This document shows positions 1 through 10,493 of a stretch of DNA of 64,000 bases, piece by piece. The stretch lies in the NCBI GenBank assembly GCA_903891475.1, contig CAITEP010000031.1, forward strand, positions 1-64,000, given 5' to 3'. Position 1 is the stretch's first letter; the number at the start of each line of letters is the position of its first letter. The position numbers were made by a program, and so were the translations under genes. The notes under the pieces are model-generated. The model was not told where the DNA came from. It saw only the letters and a list, made by a program, of their open reading frames with translations, and did not search any database. This DNA comes from an uncultured Mucilaginibacter sp. (GTDB taxonomy: Bacteria; Bacteroidota; Bacteroidia; Sphingobacteriales; Sphingobacteriaceae).

Positions 1-35
1 TATATAGTATTAAAATATTAGCAAAGGAAAAAGGG

Positions 36-992
36 ATGAGATTATCAGGAAAGAGGAACAAGCTTAAATTACTTACCCTATCGGGAAGGGTGATAGCTAT
101 GCTATTTTTTCTGTTAATAGGCTTTCAGGGAGTAAAAGGTCAACAAACCTTTAGCTATACGCAGTATATGAACGACCTAACGCCAATAAACCCAGCAAGC
201 ACCTTGGAAGAAGGAGTAGGGAGTTTTAACATGTTGGCTCGTAAACAATGGGCAGGAATACCAGGTGCACCAACAACCTTATTTTTTGACGGAAACCTGC
301 CGGTAAAAAGCACTAACGGAGCAGCGGGTGTTTTATTTGAGAATGATAAGTTTGGTGTAGAGAGCTTAACAGAGCTAAACGCGTTTTATGCACAATCAGT
401 AAGGTTAGGTTGGGAACAATATTTGGCATTATCGCTAAATGTAGGCTTCAAGAGTTATAAGGCAAATTATACGCAGTTAGATCCGAATGATAAGGCTTTG
501 GGGCCAGATATTAATCAATCAAAACCAAATTTAGGTTTTAGCTTAATGTATTATTCCAATTCGACATATATAGGTTTGTCGGTTCCAGAGCTAACGGTCA
601 GGAATTTGGGCAAAGCCTCAGTAAAGGATAATAATTATTTCAGGAACAATTACTTTATAACGGCAGGGATAACGCAGGAGATAAGTGATGGAATAAAAAT
701 AAAACCAGCGACGTTGATATCCTATACAAGAGGAGTGCCTCTGATAGCGGATGTATCGGCAATAGCATTGTTTAATGATGTATTAGGTGTAGGATTAAAT
801 TACCGGACTAACAACGAGGCGGCGCTGATAGTAACTACTGATTTTTTACTATTTCATGTTGGTTACAGTTATCAGTTTGGCGTATCAGGAAGCACGATAG
901 GGGGGTATACAAACGCTACGCAGGAGATAACAATAGGCTACAGGCTTGGCCGCAAGAAGTTTGACATTGATAAAGTTAAAAGAGTGTTTTAA
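36..992 (+). CDS. PorP/SprF family type IX secretion system membrane protein
   Basis: Outer-membrane beta-barrel-like protein of the PorP/SprF family. These proteins help deliver type IX secretion system (T9SS) substrates with type-B C-terminal domains; SprF does this for the adhesin SprB. The 318 aa length is usual. A signal peptide is visible (hydrophobic residues about 19-34, ending at GVKGQ). It is followed by the family pattern FSYTQYMNDLTPINPA, then KQWAGIPGAPTT about 30 residues on, and many alternating beta-strand segments to a C-terminal F. It lies 143 bp upstream of a giant type-B T9SS substrate and is about half identical by eye to the protein at 9496-10461, so the two are paralogues serving the same locus. 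The start is the ATG before the signal peptide; only 35 bases of upstream sequence are present, so its promoter and any upstream operon partner are not visible. Confidence 0.9.
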   Translation: MRLSGKRNKLKLLTLSGRVIAMLFFLLIGFQGVKGQQTFSYTQYMNDLTPINPASTLEEGVGSFNMLARKQWAGIPGAPTTLFFDGNLPVKSTNGAAGVLFENDKFGVESLTELNAFYAQSVRLGWEQYLALSLNVGFKSYKANYTQLDPNDKALGPDINQSKPNLGFSLMYYSNSTYIGLSVPELTVRNLGKASVKDNNYFRNNYFITAGITQEISDGIKIKPATLISYTRGVPLIADVSAIALFNDVLGVGLNYRTNNEAALIVTTDFLLFHVGYSYQFGVSGSTIGGYTNATQEITIGYRLGRKKFDIDKVKRVF

Positions 993-1046
993 TTTTTTGT
1001 TAAAACATATTTTTCTTGTAGTGTAACGTAAAAATTACAATTCATC

Positions 1047-1078
1047 TTTGCTTGGTTAATTAAATAGTTTTAAGTTTG
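1047..1078 (+). promoter_or_regulatory. Bacteroidota-type promoter for the giant repeat protein
   Basis: TTTG at 1047-1050 and TAAGTTTG at 1071-1078 are separated by 20 bp. This matches the Bacteroidetes sigma-factor consensus (-33 TTTG, -7 TAnnTTTG). It would start transcription near 1085, giving a leader of about 50 nt before the ATG at 1136. It suggests that the giant gene and the second PorP/SprF gene can be transcribed independently of the first. Confidence 0.6.
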
Positions 1079-1135
1079 TTATGGAAATGTCATAATACCT
1101 AATGAATGACATAGATATTCATAAAAATTATAGCT

Positions 1136-4100
1136 ATGCAAAGGAAATGGAATTCAACCTCGTCTCTATTAGTTATTTTTTTTTTATTTTTTTTAGCAAC
1201 CAATTCAAAAGCTCATAAAGCTCCGAATATTAGGTATTATGCAAAAGCTTCACCTTCTTTTTCTAATCGCGAAACTATCAGTTCGGCCACATGGAATAAT
1301 TCAAATATTGCATCTCAAATTTTCGCATCATTTACTGAACCAACTGATTTAAAGACTAATATAAATAATTATTTTTTTAAAAATGATTTAAGAAACAATC
1401 CAACCCACAGAAAAAATAGCAACCACAAAAGTTTAAAGCAGCAAATTAATCCAATAATATCAGATGATGCAACATCTTCAATAGCTACCTTAAGTAACCT
1501 TACAGTAAATATAGGTAGTCTTAGCCCAGCATTCAGCAGTGGCAATTTCAGCTATTTTGATTATGTTACAAATGCTAGCGGTAGCATAACCGTAACCCCA
1601 ACGTTAACAGACCCAACAGCTACCGTTAAGGTAAACGGAATAATAGTTACATCTGGTACGGCAAGTACTTCTATACCACTTTCTATAGGGGACAATACTA
1701 TTTTAACTGTGGTAACCGCTCAAGATGGAATTACCAAACAAACATATACTCTAACAGTAAACCGTGCTGCTTCGTCAGTGGCCACACTAACCGGACTCGC
1801 GATAAGCAGTGGCACATTGAGCCCCTCGTTTAATAGTGGCATTACATCATATACTGATAATGTAATTAATACTACCAATAGTATTAAAATAACTCCCACA
1901 CTAACGGATGCAACAGCAACTGTAACTGTAAACGGAATTGCAGTTACATCTGGTACTGCAAGCCAATCAATATCACTTAATACAGGTACCAATACCATTA
2001 CCACTGTAGTAACTGCACAAGATGGAACAACCACCCAAACATATACCATAATTGTAACCCGTTCATCATTATCTGCTGTAAACACTTTGAACAGTTTAAC
2101 AGTAAGCAGCGGTATTCTATCTCCTGTTTTCAATAGTGGGACATATGGCTACACCGATTATTTGCCAAATTCAGTAAGTAGTATAACTATAACACCTACA
2201 TTATCAGACCCCACAGCTTCAATGACTGTAAATGGTGTACCGGTAATTTCAGGCATGCCAAGTAATACCTTGCCATTGTTGGTAGGTAATAACACCATAA
2301 CAACCGCCGTGACCGCCCAAGATGGTATTACCAAACAAAATTATACTATAACTGTAATTGTAGCACCAACAGGAAGCGCACTTTTAAGCAATATGGTAGT
2401 GAGTGCCGGTACATTGAGCCCGGCATTTTCGGCATCCACAAATACATATACCGAGTTTGTACCGAATTCAACAAGTAGTATTACCATAACACCAACTGTA
2501 AATGTGCCAAATGCCACAATAACTGTAAACGGTAATCCGGTAACATCAGGTTCAGCAAGTTCGGGTTTGCCATTGGCAGTTGGTAATAATACCATAACAG
2601 TTGTTGTAACAGCCCAAAGTGGAAGCCCGGTTCAAACTTATACCATTACAGTAAACCGAGCAAATTCAAATATTGCCACTTTGAGTGGTCTTTCTCCTAG
2701 CATAGGTGCTTTAACTCCCGCATTTAGCAGTGGTACCAATTCTTATACTGATAATGTTTCGAATACCACTACTAGTATAACAGTTACACCTACAGTAACA
2801 GATGCCACAGCAACGGTTGTTATAAACGGCATTCCTGTAAGCTCTGGTTTTCCAAGTTCAGCCTTGCCATTGGTAGTAGGTAACAATATTATAACAACGG
2901 TAGTAACTGCTCAAGATGGAATTACTAAACAAACATATACAATTACTGCAAAACGTGCGGCATCAAATGTAGCTACCTTAAGTAACTTGGGTATAAGTGG
3001 TGGTACTCTTAGCCCAACATTTACGCCAACAATAACTAGTTATACCGATGTAGTATCAAATGCAACTTCCAGTATAACGTTAACGCCCGCTGTAACTGAT
3101 GGCACAGCCACTGTTACAGTAAATGGAGTAGCGGTAACATCAGGAACAGCAAGTAATGCCTTACCATTAGTATATGGAAACAATACTATAACAACTGTAG
3201 TTACAGCACAAGACGGGAGTACAAAACAAACATATACTATTATTGTAAACCGGCCGGCTTTAACAATAGCTACCTTAAATTCTTTGGCAATAAGTAGTGG
3301 CACTTTGAGCCCAATATTTGCTACCGGAACTACCTCATACATAGCTAATGTATCAAATGCCACTAGCACCATAGCTGTAACGCCAACAGTTACAGATAAT
3401 ACCGCAACTGTTACTGTAAATGGTATTGCAGTTTTATCTGGTTCACCTTCTGGGGCAATAACTTTAACTATGGGAGGTAACACAACCATAACAACAGTAG
3501 TAACTGCTCAGGATGGAATTACCAAACAAACCTACACTGTGGTAGTATATAGAGCGGCATCTTCAATTGCCACTTTGAGTAGCCTTAATGTAAGCACTGG
3601 TACGATAAGTCCTGTATTTTTAAACAATACCTACGCCTATACTGATATTGTATCTAATACAACTACCGGAATTTCGGTTACACCAATTGCAACCGATGCT
3701 ACAGCAACAATTACAGTAAATGGTGTTGTAGTTGCGTCGGGCTTTGCTAGCAACACCTTACCTTTATCTGTTGGGAATAATACCATAGCTATAATAGTAA
3801 CTGCACAAGATGGAATTACTAAACAAACTTATAACCTAACAGTTTATCGTACACCATTAACAATAGCCACGTTAAGCAGTTTATCGTTAAGTAGCGGCTC
3901 ATTAAGTCCAACATTTAACAGCGGAACCTCCTTTTACACTAGTTTTGTAACAAATAGTATAAATAGCATAACAGCTACACCAATTGTAAGCGATGCCTCT
4001 GCAACTGTAACAATAAATGGTACAGCAGTAGTTTCAGGTACATCAAGCACTGCTATACCTTTAGTAGTAGGCAATAATACGATAACAGTTATAGTGACCG

Positions 4101-7100
4101 CTCAGGATGGAATTACAAAACAAACTTATACAGTATTAGTAAACCGTCCTTTATCAGCCATAGCTTCTTTAGGAGGGCTTGCAATTAGTAGTGGTACCAT
4201 TAGTCCAACATTTAGTAGTAGTAATTTTAGCTATAATGATAATGTAACTAATGCCAACAGCAATATTACAATTACTCCAACTGCAGCTGATGCTACCTCA
4301 ACAATAACAGTAAATGGTACCTTAGTATCATCAGGTAGCGCAAGTGCTTCATTGCCCTTATTAATAGGTAGTAATATTATAACTATAATAGTTACAGCAC
4401 AGGATGGGATTACAAAACAAACCTATACCATTACTGTAACCCGACCTAATTCGAATGTGGCTACCTTAAGTGCCCTTTCAATAAGTAACGGAACACTTAG
4501 TCCTATATTTGCTACCAATACAACAAGCTATAGTGCTAGTGTACTTAATAGCACAAGCAGTATTACAATTACTCCTACCTTAACTGATCCTACTGCTGCG
4601 GTAACTGTAAACGGAATTACAATTACCTTAAGTAATTCGAGCGCTATTTTGCCTTTAAATATAGGTAATAATACCATTTCAACCGTAGTTACTGCACAGG
4701 ATGGAATTACTAAACAAACCTATAATGTAATTGTAAACAGAGCACCATCTACTATTGCTACATTAAATAGTCTTGCTATAAGTGGTGGCGCATTAAGTCC
4801 TGCGTTTAGTGGTGGAGTTTACAGCTATACTGATAATGTTCCAAATGCAACTAGTAGTATAACTGTTACGCCAACTTCAACAGATGCTAATGCCGCAATC
4901 ACCGTAAATGGTGCCATGGTATCATCCGGTTCAACAAGTACATCTATACCATTATCAATAGGTAATAATACCATTACAACTATAATAACTGCCCAAGATG
5001 GGATTACTAAACAAACGTATACTATTCAAATAAATCGAGCATTATCTTCGGATGCCACTCTGGGTGGTTTGGTAGTAAGTAATGGATATTTGAGTCCGGC
5101 ATTTAATAGTAGAACCACTACATATATCGACAATGTATCAAATGCAACAGATAATATTACCGTTACACCAGTTTTAACTGATGCAAACGCCTCATTAACC
5201 GTGAATGGAGTTCCTGTCATATCAGGAACGTTAAGTAATATACTGCCTCTTTTAACGGGTATCAACACGATTGCAATTGTTGTAAAAGCGCAGGATGGCG
5301 TAACAATCCAAACATATACTTTAACAATAATCCGTGCCGACGTTGCTGTCTCAACCTTAGGCGACTTAGGGGTTAGTAGTGGAACCTTAAGTCCCGCATT
5401 TAGCAGTGGAAATCTTACCTATACTGATAATGTAACAAATGCTACCAATAGCATAATAGTTACCCCTGTATTGACGGATGCCGCGGCAACAGTAACAGTA
5501 AATGGTACGCCGGTAGTAAACAATAACCCAAGTTCGGCTTTGCCACTTTCATTAGGGAATAATATTATAACAGTTGTTGTAACGTCACAGGATGGAAAGA
5601 ACCAGCAAACTTATAGCTTAACGGTAAATCGTCCTAAGTCTTCTGTTTCTACTTTGAAAAATCTAATAGTTAGCGGCGGAACTAATTTAGTACCCGGATT
5701 TAACAGCTCAATTAATTCCTATAACTATGATGTGGCGAATACTACCAATAGTATCACGGTTACTCCAACAGTTACTGATGCTACAGCAACAATTACCGTA
5801 AATGGGGCTACAGTAGTATCGGGCACCATAAGTGCCGATTTGCCAATTGCGGTAGGTCCCAATCCAATAGCTATTGTAGTTACAGCACAGGATGGAAGTA
5901 CCAATACTTACACTGTAAATGTAAACCGAGCTGCCTCATCAGGAGCATCATTGACTGGGCTCGGAATAAACAATGGTACATTGAGTCCATCTTTTTCGAG
6001 CGGTACTATATCTTATGAGATTAAGGTACCAAATGAGACTGATAACATAACAGTAACACCACAATTAGCAGATGCAACTTCAACTGTAACGGTAAACGGG
6101 AAAGCGGTTGTATCAAACACACCAAGTCAAATTATAGCCTTAGCAGTAGGAAGAGATACCATTACTACAGTTGTGACGGCTCAAGACAATTCAACAAAAC
6201 AAACTTATACTATTTATGTAACACGTGAATCCTCCACAAATGCAACTCTAAGCAATCTGTTAGTAACAAGTGGTAACCTAAACCTAGTATCTTCAACTGG
6301 CACCATTAATTATATTGATAATGTACAAAGTTCGACCAAATTGATTGCTTTAACGCCAGCATTATCTGATCTGAATGCCAAAGTAAAGGTTACTGTAGGT
6401 GGAAATTTGACCGTAACGCCTAACGGCTCAAGTTATATTATTAATAATTTAATTACAGGCAACAATACCATAACCATTACGGTTACAGCTCAGGATGGTA
6501 TTACACAGCAAACATATATTATTACAGTAAAGCAGGCACCACCAGGTACAAATACCCTTAGCGACCTATCAGTTAGTAATGGTACCTTAAATCCTATTTT
6601 CGATAGCAATGTTTACACTTATAACGAGACTGTACCTAATACAACAACAAGTTTAAAACTAACACCTACCGCTAATGATAGCCACGCGCAAATAAGCTTA
6701 AACGGAACAACAGTAATATCAGGATTAACAACTTCGCCTGTAAGACTTAATCTAGGTCTCAATACCATTAACATAAAGGTAACAGCCCAGGATGGTACTT
6801 CCCAAACCTATGTTCTTACAGTGAATAGAATACCATCCAGGATAGCTACGCTAGACGATATTGCAATAAGCGGGGGTACTTTGACACCCGGATTTGATAG
6901 TGGAGATACTTCCTTTACAGCTAACGTATCTAATTCTGTTGGCAATATTTCTGTAAAGCCAGTATTAACTGATGCTTTTTCGTCGGCAACTGTAAATGGT
7001 TTGCCGGTAATTCCAGGTTCTGCACAAAACATAGCTTTAAATGCGGTAGGATATACTAATATAACTACTGTTGTAACCGCACAAGATGGGGTAACCCAGC

Positions 7101-9454
7101 AAACATATAACCTTTTGGTAAACAGAGCGCCAGCCGGAGATAGCATTTTATATAGTTTATTGGTTAGTAAGGGAAGGATAGCCCCCGTTTTTGAAAGCGA
7201 CACATCTAATTATGTTGATAATGTAACCAACAACACCAAAACAATTACAATAACACCAAAGGCAAACAATCCAAACGCAACCATAAGCATTAATGGAACT
7301 CAATTAACAAGCACCAATTCAAATTATGACGGAACGCTTACAGTTGGCAACAATAACTTTAACATTATTGTAACAGCCCCAAACTTGAGCACAAAGCAAT
7401 ATAACCTAAAAGTAAACCGCGCACCTTTGGGCTCAGCCTTGTTAGGAAGTTTGTTTTTAACCTGTTTACCTAAAGATACCTCTTTTAAATCCACTACGCT
7501 TTCTTATACTTATAATGTACCAAATAATATAACCAGCACAAGGCTATTAATAGCGCCAAATGATAGTACCTCGGATATGTATATAATACGGCAGAATACC
7601 ACGAATGTGCTCCCTGAATTAGTAGACTCGGGAAGGTTAAGCCAGCCCATCTTATTGAGTGCAGGTACTAATACTGTGAAGATTTTAGTGACGGCTCAAA
7701 ACGGAACATCACTAACATATACACTTACAATAATCAGAGCCCAATCAGCCGATAATGCTTTAAGTAATTTATCAATTTCGGGAGCAAGTGCCTTTAAATT
7801 TGATACTGCAAAATATTCGTACGATAATATTTATTTGGATAATGATACCTATACTTATGTTTCAGTTACACCAACTGAACATGATATTAATACTACCGCT
7901 AGCATAACGGTTAACGGGCAGGCTATTTTATCAGGTAATCCAACCAATTCAATTCCAATTATATCTGGGGTAAATAAAATATCAATTGTTGTAACAGCGC
8001 AGAATGGTAATGCGAGAACGTATACTGTTATGTTATATAAACGCCCTTTATTAACTGACGTTGCAATATTGGATATGCATAATGTAAATATTAGTAATAA
8101 GAGTTTAAATCCTGCTTTTTATGCTACCACTTTCAGTTATATTGATACTGTTAGTAGTTCAAATATCAATATATACGTATCACCAACTTTTAATGGATGT
8201 ACAGCTTTGGTAAATGGTAAATCTGTAACTTCGGGTAATCAATCTCAAGCAATTCCATTAACACCAGGCTATAATAAAATAAGTGTAATTTTAACCTCAC
8301 TTGATGGCGCAACCACAAATACGTATAATATTTCCGCCTACAGGCCAGCATCAAATAATAATTTATTAAGTAACTTAACTATAAGTTCGGGTTCAATAAC
8401 ACCTGCTTTTGATACCAATACTACAGGTTATACTACAACTGTAAATTATGATATAAATTCAATTACTGTTACACCAACTGTGGTTGGGCCAAATGCTTCC
8501 ATTACTGTTAACAATACTTCGGTTAGTTCGGGTAGTTCATCAGGCAGTATACCTTTATTAGTTGGGCCAAATACAATTACTACAAAAGTGATTGCTGAAG
8601 ATGGTGTAACAATAAATAATTATTCAATAATAATAATTAGAAATCCACAAACGCAAACATTTACCTTCGATCCTTTGATGGCAGTTAATTTTGGTGACCC
8701 GGATTTGACGCTTAAAGCAACGGTTAGTTCTAAACAACCAATTAAATATACCAGCAGCAATCCAACAATTGCCACTATAGATACCCTTACTAATACGGTT
8801 CATTTTATTGGCGTTGGAACCGTAACTATTACTGCGAAAGTAAAATCAAATAATCAATATTTTCCTGTTGATTCAATATCCAGACAGCTTGTTATTAATA
8901 AAGGAAACCAAACAATTGAAAATACCCAAATACCTGTATTTATTAAAGGCGATCAGTATGATTTAAGCAAAATATTTAGTGCAAGTTCTAAACTTCCAAT
9001 AAGTTCATTTATTGTGTTAAATCACGAATTGGATTCTATTAAATCAAGCAATTATATACCCTTACAATTAGGAACCGATTCAATAATTGTTATTCAGAAT
9101 GGAAATAGTTTATATAATGCCACAAGAAAATCATTTGAAATTACTATAAGTGATGCCGCAAATGATGAAATAGTTACACACCAATTTGTTACGCCGAATG
9201 GAGATGGAATTAATGATTATTTAGTAATTGAAGGTATACAACAACTTAATAATAATACAGTAAAAATAATAAATAGAAATGGAGTAGTTGTGTATAGTTC
9301 AAAAAACTATGATAATGAAAAGATAAGGTTTGACGGACACTCGGGTAATGGTTCGGAATATTTACCATCGGGCACTTATTTTTATATTATCGATTATACA
9401 AACACCTCTGGTGTCAGTAAGCAAAAAACCGGTTTCTTTTTATTAAAATTTTAA
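1136..9454 (+). CDS. Giant cadherin-like repeat adhesin with T9SS type-B C-terminal domain
   Basis: A 2772 aa secreted surface protein. Order of parts: signal peptide (residues 1-26, strongly hydrophobic at 11-22); an unrecognised Asn/Ser/Lys-rich segment to about 115; 24 tandem cadherin-like beta-sandwich domains of about 99 aa from about 116 to 2502; a bacterial Ig-like segment about 2505-2590 (YTSSNPTIATID and GVGTVTITAKV); a linker; and a gliding-motility-associated type-B C-terminal domain about 2680-2772 that begins QFVTPNGDGINDYLVI and ends GFFLLKF. Each repeat has the same skeleton: ATLSNL...GTLSPxF...SYTDNV...SITVTPT...ATVTVNG...GNNTITTVVTAQDGITKQTYT..V.R. Such proteins are exported by the T9SS and act as adhesins or gliding proteins; SprB of Flavobacterium johnsoniae is the studied analogue, but binding specificity cannot be read here. 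It is flanked by two PorP/SprF genes, the second only 41 bp downstream. Confidence 0.92.
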   Translation: MQRKWNSTSSLLVIFFLFFLATNSKAHKAPNIRYYAKASPSFSNRETISSATWNNSNIASQIFASFTEPTDLKTNINNYFFKNDLRNNPTHRKNSNHKSLKQQINPIISDDATSSIATLSNLTVNIGSLSPAFSSGNFSYFDYVTNASGSITVTPTLTDPTATVKVNGIIVTSGTASTSIPLSIGDNTILTVVTAQDGITKQTYTLTVNRAASSVATLTGLAISSGTLSPSFNSGITSYTDNVINTTNSIKITPTLTDATATVTVNGIAVTSGTASQSISLNTGTNTITTVVTAQDGTTTQTYTIIVTRSSLSAVNTLNSLTVSSGILSPVFNSGTYGYTDYLPNSVSSITITPTLSDPTASMTVNGVPVISGMPSNTLPLLVGNNTITTAVTAQDGITKQNYTITVIVAPTGSALLSNMVVSAGTLSPAFSASTNTYTEFVPNSTSSITITPTVNVPNATITVNGNPVTSGSASSGLPLAVGNNTITVVVTAQSGSPVQTYTITVNRANSNIATLSGLSPSIGALTPAFSSGTNSYTDNVSNTTTSITVTPTVTDATATVVINGIPVSSGFPSSALPLVVGNNIITTVVTAQDGITKQTYTITAKRAASNVATLSNLGISGGTLSPTFTPTITSYTDVVSNATSSITLTPAVTDGTATVTVNGVAVTSGTASNALPLVYGNNTITTVVTAQDGSTKQTYTIIVNRPALTIATLNSLAISSGTLSPIFATGTTSYIANVSNATSTIAVTPTVTDNTATVTVNGIAVLSGSPSGAITLTMGGNTTITTVVTAQDGITKQTYTVVVYRAASSIATLSSLNVSTGTISPVFLNNTYAYTDIVSNTTTGISVTPIATDATATITVNGVVVASGFASNTLPLSVGNNTIAIIVTAQDGITKQTYNLTVYRTPLTIATLSSLSLSSGSLSPTFNSGTSFYTSFVTNSINSITATPIVSDASATVTINGTAVVSGTSSTAIPLVVGNNTITVIVTAQDGITKQTYTVLVNRPLSAIASLGGLAISSGTISPTFSSSNFSYNDNVTNANSNITITPTAADATSTITVNGTLVSSGSASASLPLLIGSNIITIIVTAQDGITKQTYTITVTRPNSNVATLSALSISNGTLSPIFATNTTSYSASVLNSTSSITITPTLTDPTAAVTVNGITITLSNSSAILPLNIGNNTISTVVTAQDGITKQTYNVIVNRAPSTIATLNSLAISGGALSPAFSGGVYSYTDNVPNATSSITVTPTSTDANAAITVNGAMVSSGSTSTSIPLSIGNNTITTIITAQDGITKQTYTIQINRALSSDATLGGLVVSNGYLSPAFNSRTTTYIDNVSNATDNITVTPVLTDANASLTVNGVPVISGTLSNILPLLTGINTIAIVVKAQDGVTIQTYTLTIIRADVAVSTLGDLGVSSGTLSPAFSSGNLTYTDNVTNATNSIIVTPVLTDAAATVTVNGTPVVNNNPSSALPLSLGNNIITVVVTSQDGKNQQTYSLTVNRPKSSVSTLKNLIVSGGTNLVPGFNSSINSYNYDVANTTNSITVTPTVTDATATITVNGATVVSGTISADLPIAVGPNPIAIVVTAQDGSTNTYTVNVNRAASSGASLTGLGINNGTLSPSFSSGTISYEIKVPNETDNITVTPQLADATSTVTVNGKAVVSNTPSQIIALAVGRDTITTVVTAQDNSTKQTYTIYVTRESSTNATLSNLLVTSGNLNLVSSTGTINYIDNVQSSTKLIALTPALSDLNAKVKVTVGGNLTVTPNGSSYIINNLITGNNTITITVTAQDGITQQTYIITVKQAPPGTNTLSDLSVSNGTLNPIFDSNVYTYNETVPNTTTSLKLTPTANDSHAQISLNGTTVISGLTTSPVRLNLGLNTINIKVTAQDGTSQTYVLTVNRIPSRIATLDDIAISGGTLTPGFDSGDTSFTANVSNSVGNISVKPVLTDAFSSATVNGLPVIPGSAQNIALNAVGYTNITTVVTAQDGVTQQTYNLLVNRAPAGDSILYSLLVSKGRIAPVFESDTSNYVDNVTNNTKTITITPKANNPNATISINGTQLTSTNSNYDGTLTVGNNNFNIIVTAPNLSTKQYNLKVNRAPLGSALLGSLFLTCLPKDTSFKSTTLSYTYNVPNNITSTRLLIAPNDSTSDMYIIRQNTTNVLPELVDSGRLSQPILLSAGTNTVKILVTAQNGTSLTYTLTIIRAQSADNALSNLSISGASAFKFDTAKYSYDNIYLDNDTYTYVSVTPTEHDINTTASITVNGQAILSGNPTNSIPIISGVNKISIVVTAQNGNARTYTVMLYKRPLLTDVAILDMHNVNISNKSLNPAFYATTFSYIDTVSSSNINIYVSPTFNGCTALVNGKSVTSGNQSQAIPLTPGYNKISVILTSLDGATTNTYNISAYRPASNNNLLSNLTISSGSITPAFDTNTTGYTTTVNYDINSITVTPTVVGPNASITVNNTSVSSGSSSGSIPLLVGPNTITTKVIAEDGVTINNYSIIIIRNPQTQTFTFDPLMAVNFGDPDLTLKATVSSKQPIKYTSSNPTIATIDTLTNTVHFIGVGTVTITAKVKSNNQYFPVDSISRQLVINKGNQTIENTQIPVFIKGDQYDLSKIFSASSKLPISSFIVLNHELDSIKSSNYIPLQLGTDSIIVIQNGNSLYNATRKSFEITISDAANDEIVTHQFVTPNGDGINDYLVIEGIQQLNNNTVKIINRNGVVVYSSKNYDNEKIRFDGHSGNGSEYLPSGTYFYIIDYTNTSGVSKQKTGFFLLKF
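1478..8643 (+). repeat. 24 tandem in-frame cadherin-like repeat units, about 297 bp each
   Basis: Direct in-frame repeats. The ATL motif that opens each unit recurs, for example at 1484 and 1781 (297 bp apart). Units 1-14 are closely similar to each other; units 15 and 17-23 drift in length and sequence (unit 21 replaces the GTLSP motif with LPKDTS, units 22-23 are irregular). This suggests recent amplification in the N-terminal half and older, less homogenised units near the C-terminal export domain. Long reverse-strand open frames inside the array are a by-product of repeat composition. Confidence 0.9.
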
Positions 9455-9495
9455 AGTTGATTACTATTTATCGTTAAAAAAATCAACAACAAATT

Positions 9496-10461
9496 ATGCA
9501 AAAATATAGCTTTAAGACTATTAAAAAATCTTTGTTTTTAAAACAAATAGCAGCACTTTTAGCTATAACTATTTATTTTGCCTTTATACCATTTAATGCC
9601 TTTAGCCAGCAAGCTTTTTCATATACCCAGTATATGATAAATCCAATTCCGTTTAATTCAGCATTTTCTTCAGTTGATAATGATACCAGAGCTGATTTGA
9701 TGTTAAGAAAGCAGTGGGCAGGCATAGTGGGAGCTCCAACTACCCAATTTGCCGATGGTTTTATGCCCATTGAGAAAACAAATGGTGCTGCGGGTTTGAT
9801 TTTTGAAAATGACAAGCTTGGTTTTGAAAGCTTAACACAAATGAATGGTTTTTATTCTCAAACTGTTCGAATTGGTAAACAGGGTTTTTTAGGTTTATCA
9901 TTAAACCTGGGTTTAAGAAATTATTCCTTAAATTATTCTTCTGCTCAAACTATAGATCCTTTAGCCCCTCAGGATTTTAGAGAAACTAAACCAAACATTG
10001 GCTTTGGTTTAGTTTACTTTTCGGAGAATTTTTACATTGGGCTTTCCGCACCACAATTTACCTTTAATAACAGCAGTAGTTCATTAGCCTTAAAAAACAA
10101 TAATTTTAGGAATGATTATTTTTTGACCGCCGGGGTTACAGATAATTTATTAAACGGGCTCAAATGGAAATTTGCCACATTAATGACTTATACAAGCGGA
10201 GTGGGGCCTACTGCTGATATTTCTTCCATGTTTATGTACAGAGAGATTTTAGGAGTGGGATTAAATTATGCCTCAAACAACGAAGCGGCATTAATTTTAA
10301 ATGCAAAATTCCGCTCATTTAGTTTTGGGTATAGTTATCAGTTTGGGCTAAATACAACCAACAACATTGGAGGACCTACTAACGCCACTCAAGAATTAAC
10401 CTTAAGCTATAGTTTAGGACATAAAAGATTTTACGTTAAAAAAAGTAGTAAGGTGTTTTAA
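9496..10461 (+). CDS. PorP/SprF family type IX secretion system membrane protein (second copy)
   Basis: A 321 aa paralogue of the protein at 36-992. The signal peptide (hydrophobic residues 17-35, ending AFSQQ) is followed by FSYTQYMINPIPFNSAF, LRKQWAGIVGAPTTQF and NGAAGLIFENDKLGFESLTQ, all closely matching the first copy. It lacks any lipobox and reads as an outer-membrane barrel. It begins 41 bp after the giant adhesin, on the same strand with no terminator between, so it is probably co-transcribed with it. In characterised systems the PorP/SprF partner encoded next to a type-B substrate is needed for that substrate's secretion or surface attachment; applying this here is inference. Confidence 0.9.
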   Translation: MQKYSFKTIKKSLFLKQIAALLAITIYFAFIPFNAFSQQAFSYTQYMINPIPFNSAFSSVDNDTRADLMLRKQWAGIVGAPTTQFADGFMPIEKTNGAAGLIFENDKLGFESLTQMNGFYSQTVRIGKQGFLGLSLNLGLRNYSLNYSSAQTIDPLAPQDFRETKPNIGFGLVYFSENFYIGLSAPQFTFNNSSSSLALKNNNFRNDYFLTAGVTDNLLNGLKWKFATLMTYTSGVGPTADISSMFMYREILGVGLNYASNNEAALILNAKFRSFSFGYSYQFGLNTTNNIGGPTNATQELTLSYSLGHKRFYVKKSSKVF

Positions 10462-10480
10462 TATTGTATAATATTTTTTT
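10460..10480. terminator. Weak AT-only hairpin between convergent genes
   Basis: AATATT at 10460-10465 and 10470-10475 can pair around a 4-nt loop and run into seven T residues. The stem holds only A-T pairs, so this is a weak candidate. It sits in the 32-bp gap between the convergent PorP/SprF and GH3 genes. Confidence 0.3.
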
Positions 10481-10493
10481 AAAGGCCAACCAA

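Noticed and set aside
1720..7203. Several reverse-strand open frames inside the cadherin-like array
   Set aside because: They recur at the repeat period, have no independent start signals or recognisable proteins, and are shadows of the plus-strand repeats.
1478..8643. Regular repeats that could be mistaken for a CRISPR or satellite array
   Set aside because: Units are coding, in frame, about 297 bp and form beta-sandwich domains; no short direct repeats with unique spacers.
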